Both the position numbers and the translations under genes were made by a program. Under the pieces are notes generated by a model, which made no database searches, was not told the DNA's origin, and saw only the letters and a program-made list of their open reading frames with translations. Source: Marinobacter lipolyticus (GTDB lineage Bacteria; Pseudomonadota; Gammaproteobacteria; Pseudomonadales; Oleiphilaceae). Taken from it: a stretch of DNA of 64,000 nucleotides. The DNA is taken from NCBI RefSeq assembly GCF_018424605.1, contig NZ_QTKT01000001.1, positions 62,001-126,000 on the forward strand. The letters run 5' to 3'. Positions within the stretch are counted from its first letter, which is position 1. The number at the start of each line of letters is the position of its first letter. This document shows, in pieces, positions 59,611-64,000 of this stretch.

Positions 59611-61746
59611 TTATTTGGCGGATTGCCTGGGCGCCACCACCTCAATTGAGGGTTTATCTGCGCTTTCCGGTGCGTCTTGCTGATCTTCGGTCGACGTCAG
59701 TGGAAAGCGTATCGAGAAACAGGAGCCAACCCCGGGCTCGCTGGTCACGTCGATATTACCGCCGACCTTACGCACGTATTCCCGCGCCTGATAAGCGCCG
59801 ATCCCCATGCCGGTTAACCCCTTGGTGCTTTCAAAGGGTTTGAACAACTGAGTGCTGATGTAGTCCTCCGTCATGCCGGCCCCGGTGTCGTGAATGAACA
59901 GCACGACGTGATCCCGAGCGTTTTTCAGTGTCAGTGTGATTTCCCCCGAGCGCGGTGTTGCGTCCTGGGCGTTCTGGATCAGGTGGCCGAGTACGCTCCG
60001 CAGCTGTTCCGGATCGGCCTCAATGTTCGCCGGTTCGGGTGTGCCCAGAAGGCGTGGTGCGGGCTGGCGGCGGCCGTAATGCTCCACAAGTTCGGTTACC
60101 ACCGCGAGCAGATCGAGGACTTCCACGGTGTCGTTGTCCTCCGCTGGTTTGCGGATGTGGTCAACCAGGTTTGCCATTTTGCGAACCGCGTGATCCGTGG
60201 TGTGGATCATGTCGTCGATGAACGCGGGATTATCGCGGTGCCTCGGGGCGTTCTTGACCAGCAGCGACAATTGCGCGATCAGCGTTTTCAGATCGTGGAC
60301 CATGAACGCCGATGCCTTGCTGACCGCCTCGAACTGCATCGCGCGGGACAGCCGGTTCTGGGCATCGGCCTGAGCAAGGAGGTTGCAGGTCTGGCGGGCG
60401 ACCACTTTGATCAGGTCGAAGTTTTCCCAGTTCAGTTCCACCGGTGCGTAGGGGTTGCCGATCAGGGCTATGCCGTAAAGATCGTTGCCCAAATATAGTG
60501 GGATGATGAGCCAGCCGTCAGGAATCCGGCTGATGGCATCCGGAATCTCCAGCAGGTTGTAGTGAACGGGGTCGGTGCGGTACTCGTGAAGATCGATAAT
60601 CCATTCCCGGTCTCGGAAGAACCGGCTTAATTCGCTGTCGCCATCAATACTGGTGAACCGTGGGGTGCTGATGTTGATGGACGTTTTAAGCACGTATGAG
60701 CCTTGTTCATCGCGAATCCAGAGCGCGCCGGCGTTGCTTTCCACCAAACCGGAAAGCATGCGCACCACCCGTTCGGGCACCGGCGGCGCGTCGCCGAGGT
60801 TGGCCAGCTCCCGGGTCATTTTCAGCCACTCTTCCCGGTAATCGTATTTGTAATCGAAGAAGTTCTGGCTGATGAACACCATGAGCCGGGAACGAACCCG
60901 CCGTGAGGTCAGCAGGGTGACGAGGAAGGTGAGGGCAACGGTCAGGAAAAGTACCTGCAGCGCCTCGCCCCAGGCGCCCCCGAGTGCGCGGACATAATAG
61001 CCGCCGACCGCCAGGAACAGCAGGTAGGCGCCAGCGAACAGGAAGGTGCCGGCGTGGAAAACCGCCGACCGGGACAGCTGGAAGTCCACCGGCTGTTTCC
61101 GGGTGTTGATGGTATTGATGGCGAACAAGGGCACCAGGGCCGCGTTGACCAGGCCGCGAGCGTTCCAGAAGGACTCGGATACCTGGCCGAAAAGCAGGGC
61201 GTCGGCGTACATGAAGAAATCGAACACGAACATCGCCGCAATGCCAATGCAGATATATTTCATACTGGAGCGCCCGAACGACACGGAGTTGCGCCAGATC
61301 TGTTCCACCAGCGACAACCCCATCAGCGACAGCGCCATCTGGCCAACCACTTTGGTTTTGCCGTTCATCAGGTCGAGGCCGAAGGCGTACTCAAGAATGC
61401 CGAAGCCCAACAGGAAGACGAGCAGGGTTACGGTGGCAACAGCAAGCATTCGCCGCAGGCGCCCGACAATGGCAGTGGAGCGGAAGGAATCCCGCAGCAG
61501 GGCGAAAAGCAGGGTGATCCAGGCGGCGTCCCTGAGCAGTTCAAGCAGGTAGCGGATAAAGAAAGAGGGGTGGCCCCAGACCGTCTGGGATGCCAGTGCA
61601 ACGGCCCAGATAACGGATACCACGCAGGCGAGCAGCAGCACACGGTCTACATCCCGCCGCAGGTAGCGCGTGGCCACCAGCAAACCGAGCAGCGCAAAGG
61701 AAATGGCTGCCGCGGAGTGGCTGATAAAGCTGAAACCGTTCAACAT
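59611..61746 (-). CDS. prsK: PEP-CTERM system histidine kinase PrsK
   Basis: Membrane sensor kinase of 711 residues. The N-terminal half has about eight or nine hydrophobic spans (about 8-290), then a GAF-like domain (about 315-460). The phospho-acceptor region FMVHDLKTLIAQLSLL has its His near 482. The ATPase domain has the N box LGHLIQNAQDA, DTGAGM and the G box KGLTGMGIGAYQAREYV. The 128-bp gap to prsR may hold a separate promoter. It senses an unknown signal and pairs with PrsR. Length and layout match the PrsK family. Confidence 0.94.
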   Translation of the reverse strand: MLNGFSFISHSAAAISFALLGLLVATRYLRRDVDRVLLLACVVSVIWAVALASQTVWGHPSFFIRYLLELLRDAAWITLLFALLRDSFRSTAIVGRLRRMLAVATVTLLVFLLGFGILEYAFGLDLMNGKTKVVGQMALSLMGLSLVEQIWRNSVSFGRSSMKYICIGIAAMFVFDFFMYADALLFGQVSESFWNARGLVNAALVPLFAINTINTRKQPVDFQLSRSAVFHAGTFLFAGAYLLFLAVGGYYVRALGGAWGEALQVLFLTVALTFLVTLLTSRRVRSRLMVFISQNFFDYKYDYREEWLKMTRELANLGDAPPVPERVVRMLSGLVESNAGALWIRDEQGSYVLKTSINISTPRFTSIDGDSELSRFFRDREWIIDLHEYRTDPVHYNLLEIPDAISRIPDGWLIIPLYLGNDLYGIALIGNPYAPVELNWENFDLIKVVARQTCNLLAQADAQNRLSRAMQFEAVSKASAFMVHDLKTLIAQLSLLVKNAPRHRDNPAFIDDMIHTTDHAVRKMANLVDHIRKPAEDNDTVEVLDLLAVVTELVEHYGRRQPAPRLLGTPEPANIEADPEQLRSVLGHLIQNAQDATPRSGEITLTLKNARDHVVLFIHDTGAGMTEDYISTQLFKPFESTKGLTGMGIGAYQAREYVRKVGGNIDVTSEPGVGSCFSIRFPLTSTEDQQDAPESADKPSIEVVAPRQSAK

Positions 61747-61811
61747 GCCGCGCGTCCTGCGTAGTCTTTATTCAGTCCCTGACGCCCTTGCCGTCCTTCA
61801 GGCGTGGGCTA

Positions 61812-62759
61812 TCACACGGGTTTCTTGTTCTCCCGATAGAAACGGAAGATTTCCTTCAGGGGGCGTTGCGGGGTAAACGCGAATTCCCTGGCAAAGGCTC
61901 TGCCGTCAATGACGACAGGATACTTGAAAAAGTGCATCAGATACGACGGAAAACTTCTCAGATTGAGCGTTCGAAGTATCAGTTTCGGCAACAACGGCGG
62001 TACCGATGGAATCGGAAGCCGCTGACAGCCGCAGAGCTTGAGCGCGTGCTGGTAGGCCACCCAGTCGTCCGGTGCGACGTTGAATACACCACGTCTGGGC
62101 TTGTTATAGGCCAGAACGATGGCGTCCGCCATGTCGTCGATATGAATGAACTGCATCATTGGCGAGAAACCCGCCAACACCGGCGCACGCTCGCTGGCCA
62201 GCAGGGTGCTTATCGAATTTCTGACCCCGGGGCCAACAATGTTACAGGGCCGGAGTATGGTGATGTTCAGTTCCGGGTAGCGCCAGAGGTATATGTTCGC
62301 CAGGTTTTCAAGTTCGACCGAATCCACCAGATCCGCACTCAGCCCCACCCCCTTGAGCGGGGCTTCTTCATCAATCAGGGCCGGGTTGTAAGCCACGGCG
62401 CCGTAGACGTGAAACGTGGATAACACCACCACCCGGCGGATACCGTATTTGTGGCTGAGATCGAGCAGTTTCTGGGTGCCGAGCACGTTGGCGTTGTAGC
62501 GGCGCATGCGGGTTAGCTGGCTCGACATGATGCGACCCAGGTGTATGACGCCATCAAATTTGTAGCGGCGGAAAAGGTCCTCAAACACGCGCTTATTGAA
62601 ATCTATGCAGTAGCTGGGAATATCATCGCCCAGGTAGACCTGCTCCCGGAAATCCACCGCCACCAGATCACAGTGATCCCGTAGTCGATCGATTACCTGT
62701 TGTGCGAGGGCACCGGCCACGCCGGTGACCAGAATGCGAGGTCGGTGTTGCTTACTCAT
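61812..62759 (-). CDS. NAD-dependent epimerase/dehydratase-like SDR protein, atypical active site
   Basis: A 315-residue extended-SDR protein. The cofactor loop is ILVTGVAGALAQQV (about 9-22); the DGVIHLGRI and VVVLSTFHVYGA strands (about 70-78 and 112-123) are typical. The position where YxxxK is expected reads SADLVDSVELENLANIY (about 140-156), with no Tyr-x3-Lys pair, so classical epimerase/dehydratase catalysis is doubtful. It may bind nucleotide sugar or act as a different reductase. It overlaps the upstream acyltransferase gene by one base and probably ends a small operon begun by the mutarotase. Confidence 0.8.
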   Translation of the reverse strand: MSKQHRPRILVTGVAGALAQQVIDRLRDHCDLVAVDFREQVYLGDDIPSYCIDFNKRVFEDLFRRYKFDGVIHLGRIMSSQLTRMRRYNANVLGTQKLLDLSHKYGIRRVVVLSTFHVYGAVAYNPALIDEEAPLKGVGLSADLVDSVELENLANIYLWRYPELNITILRPCNIVGPGVRNSISTLLASERAPVLAGFSPMMQFIHIDDMADAIVLAYNKPRRGVFNVAPDDWVAYQHALKLCGCQRLPIPSVPPLLPKLILRTLNLRSFPSYLMHFFKYPVVIDGRAFAREFAFTPQRPLKEIFRFYRENKKPV

Positions 62760-63574
62760 CAGAACAGCCTTTTCCTTTCGCTGAGTCCCTTGTCGATCAG
62801 CTTGCTGATTTCGCCTTTGACCTGTTCAACCCGGTCGGTGACTTGTTCTTCGGGGATTTCTCGATCATCAAAGAACATCGGCGGGCCAAAGTTGAGGTGC
62901 ACTTTCGCAGGCAGGACAACCGGCAGGGCGAGCGGGGCGTAAGGAATGCCGAGCGCTTTCGCCAGTGGCTTTATGTTGGCAATGGCGGGGATGGTCTCTT
63001 CGCACCCGACTACGCCCACGGGCACGATGGTGGCCTTGTATTTCATCGCCAGATGCATGAAGCCATTACCGAACCGTTTAAGCTGGTAGCGATCCTGATA
63101 AAGCTTGCCCGAGCCGCGAACGCCTTCGGGAAACACGATCACGGCCTCGTTGTTGGCGAGCATCTTGGCGCAGTTGATGGGGTCCCCCAGTACCGCGCCG
63201 ACTTCGTTCAACAGGTTTCCGAGGTAGGGCACTGTGGGGAAGAAGCGCTCGATCATGGCGCGGGGCATACGCGGCTTGTCCTTGCGCGAAGCCAGCGCAT
63301 ACCCGATCAGCAGGCCGTCGATGGGTAGCTGCCCGCTGTGATTGGCGATGATCAGCACCGGCCCTTCGGCCGGCACGCTATCAACGCCACTGGCTTCCAC
63401 CCGGAAATACTTCTCGTAAATGTGGCGGGTCAGTGAGAAGCCATATTTGATTGCTTCGTTGTTGTAACCCCACGGATCGTAGCCGAGGCTGCCAATGGGC
63501 TTGCGGATCCGGTTGATTTGTTCACTCAGTTCCGTCGGAACCAGTTTCGATTTGAGAATGGATGCCAGACTCAT
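62759..63574 (-). CDS. Lysophospholipid acyltransferase family protein
   Basis: A 271-residue acyltransferase of the PlsC superfamily. The catalytic block reads LIIANHSGQLPIDGLLIG (about 71-88). His and Asp are separated by six residues rather than the usual four, a variant known in this subgroup. VIVFPEGVRGSGK (about 144-156) is the second acyl-acceptor motif, and ATIVPVGVVGCEE (about 179-191) the third. It would acylate a lysophospholipid or related lipid at the inner membrane. It lies 17 bp downstream of the mutarotase and overlaps the SDR gene by one base. Confidence 0.85.
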   Translation of the reverse strand: MSLASILKSKLVPTELSEQINRIRKPIGSLGYDPWGYNNEAIKYGFSLTRHIYEKYFRVEASGVDSVPAEGPVLIIANHSGQLPIDGLLIGYALASRKDKPRMPRAMIERFFPTVPYLGNLLNEVGAVLGDPINCAKMLANNEAVIVFPEGVRGSGKLYQDRYQLKRFGNGFMHLAMKYKATIVPVGVVGCEETIPAIANIKPLAKALGIPYAPLALPVVLPAKVHLNFGPPMFFDDREIPEEQVTDRVEQVKGEISKLIDKGLSERKRLF

Positions 63575-63591
63575 GGCTACTCCCTGATGGT

Positions 63592-64000
63592 TTAAATTCG
63601 CCCGATCAACACGCCAAGGGTATGGCTTTGCCCCTTATTCAAAACCCGGTAATCGCTTAAGGCATTGGCAGTTTCGACACAAAGCATCGATTTCCAGCCA
63701 CTGTCCGGAAAATCGTTCAGAGCCTGCGCCTTCTGCGGCCCGGGGTTCCAGACCACGGTGGAATCACTGCCGATCGCATTAAGGGTTCGGCGTGAGCCGG
63801 GTGTGGAGACCACCAGGGGCGCGGCGGATTCGTATATGCGGTCTGTCTCACCGTCAAAGACCACGTCTCCTTTCTGCTGGCAGTAACGCCAGTCCCTGAG
63901 TGTATCCACAAAGTCGCTGCCGTCGAGCCCTGAAATATGGGTACGCTCAATATCGGACGTTGGCAGATAGGTATGCAGCGCCTGGGTATACGCCAGCGGA
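63592..64000 (-). CDS. D-hexose-6-phosphate mutarotase (YeaD-like), 5' partial
   Basis: C-terminal 136 or so residues of an aldose-1-epimerase-fold enzyme that interconverts anomers of glucose-6-phosphate. The frame stays open to the last base of the window, so the N-terminus lies outside; the in-frame GTG at 63909 is internal. Seen: LAYTQALHTYLPTSDIER (about residues 2-19 of the visible part), ISGLDGSDFVD, VVWNPGPQKAQAL and WKSMLCVETANAL with the catalytic Glu. A KGQSHTLGV strand precedes the end. It appears to be the first visible gene of a minus-strand set with the acyltransferase and SDR genes. Confidence 0.88.
   Translation of the reverse strand, partial: PLAYTQALHTYLPTSDIERTHISGLDGSDFVDTLRDWRYCQQKGDVVFDGETDRIYESAAPLVVSTPGSRRTLNAIGSDSTVVWNPGPQKAQALNDFPDSGWKSMLCVETANALSDYRVLNKGQSHTLGVLIGRI

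Noticed and set aside
60290..60310. HDLK instead of HE at the PrsK phospho-acceptor site
   Set aside because: From memory this HDLK form is normal for PrsK kinases, so it is not a sign of inactivation.
61747..61811. Possible terminator between the SDR gene and prsK
   Set aside because: Only a 5-bp CCTGA/TCAGG stem with a long loop and no T-run; not supported.

Overview
The window is a gammaproteobacterial chromosome segment, most likely from a marine Marinobacter-type organism. That placement is an inference from gene content and the moderately GC-rich coding style; there is no rRNA or other taxonomic marker. It is almost entirely one exopolysaccharide locus of the exosortase A (XrtA/PEP-CTERM) type. 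No tRNA, rRNA, CRISPR array, IS element or phage gene was seen.

Layout. (1) 1-9.6 kb, plus strand: the conserved XrtA-type assembly operon. It encodes a sugar transferase (5' end cut by the window), an outer-membrane export lipoprotein, a chain-length determinant, a tyrosine-kinase-like ATPase with an altered Walker A, an outer-membrane barrel, a polysaccharide deacetylase, two FemAB/GNAT-like proteins and a glycosyltransferase. (2) 9.6-31.3 kb: a mosaic of accessory polysaccharide genes on both strands. It holds two more deacetylases, two ATP-grasp ligases, a low-molecular-weight tyrosine phosphatase, an O-antigen-ligase-like polymerase, a secreted jelly-roll-like protein, two sulfotransferases, several glycosyltransferases, a pyruvyltransferase-like protein, an ABC exporter, a CapK-like adenylate-forming enzyme and a DegT aminotransferase. 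Two stretches (about 13.7-16.4 kb and 26.4-27.5 kb) are clearly AT-richer than the rest. Three convergent gene pairs here overlap at their 3' ends. (3) 31.3-35.8 kb, minus strand: a calcium-repeat/golvesin-like lipoprotein, an acyltransferase-3 and the two exosortase-A-associated alpha/beta hydrolases. (4) 35.9-53.8 kb: a hybrid NRPS/PKS system. One protein is A-PCP-KS-AT-ACP-aminotransferase, the next is C-A-PCP-C-A-PCP, with a phosphopantetheinyl transferase, GNAT proteins, a JmjC/cupin-like oxygenase and a formyltransferase. There is no thioesterase. (5) 53.8-61.7 kb, minus strand: exosortase xrtA, the TPR lipoprotein prsT, the sigma-54 activator prsR and the kinase prsK. (6) 61.8-64 kb, minus strand: an SDR epimerase-like protein, a lysophospholipid acyltransferase and a hexose-6-phosphate mutarotase cut by the window end.

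How it fits together. Regions 1 and 2 would build, modify (deacetylation, sulfation, possibly pyruvylation and aminoacyl-type ligation), flip, polymerise and export a polysaccharide. PrsK/PrsR would control sigma-54-dependent genes. XrtA would process PEP-CTERM proteins, none of which is encoded in this window. The most unusual part is region 4. It sits beside the two hydrolases, where XrtA loci usually carry (from memory of the family) a small acyl-ligase / PLP-decarboxylase / carrier-protein module. From the visible specificity residues it may make a proline-malonate-derived beta-amino acyl chain extended by a serine-like residue and glycine; this is a prediction only.
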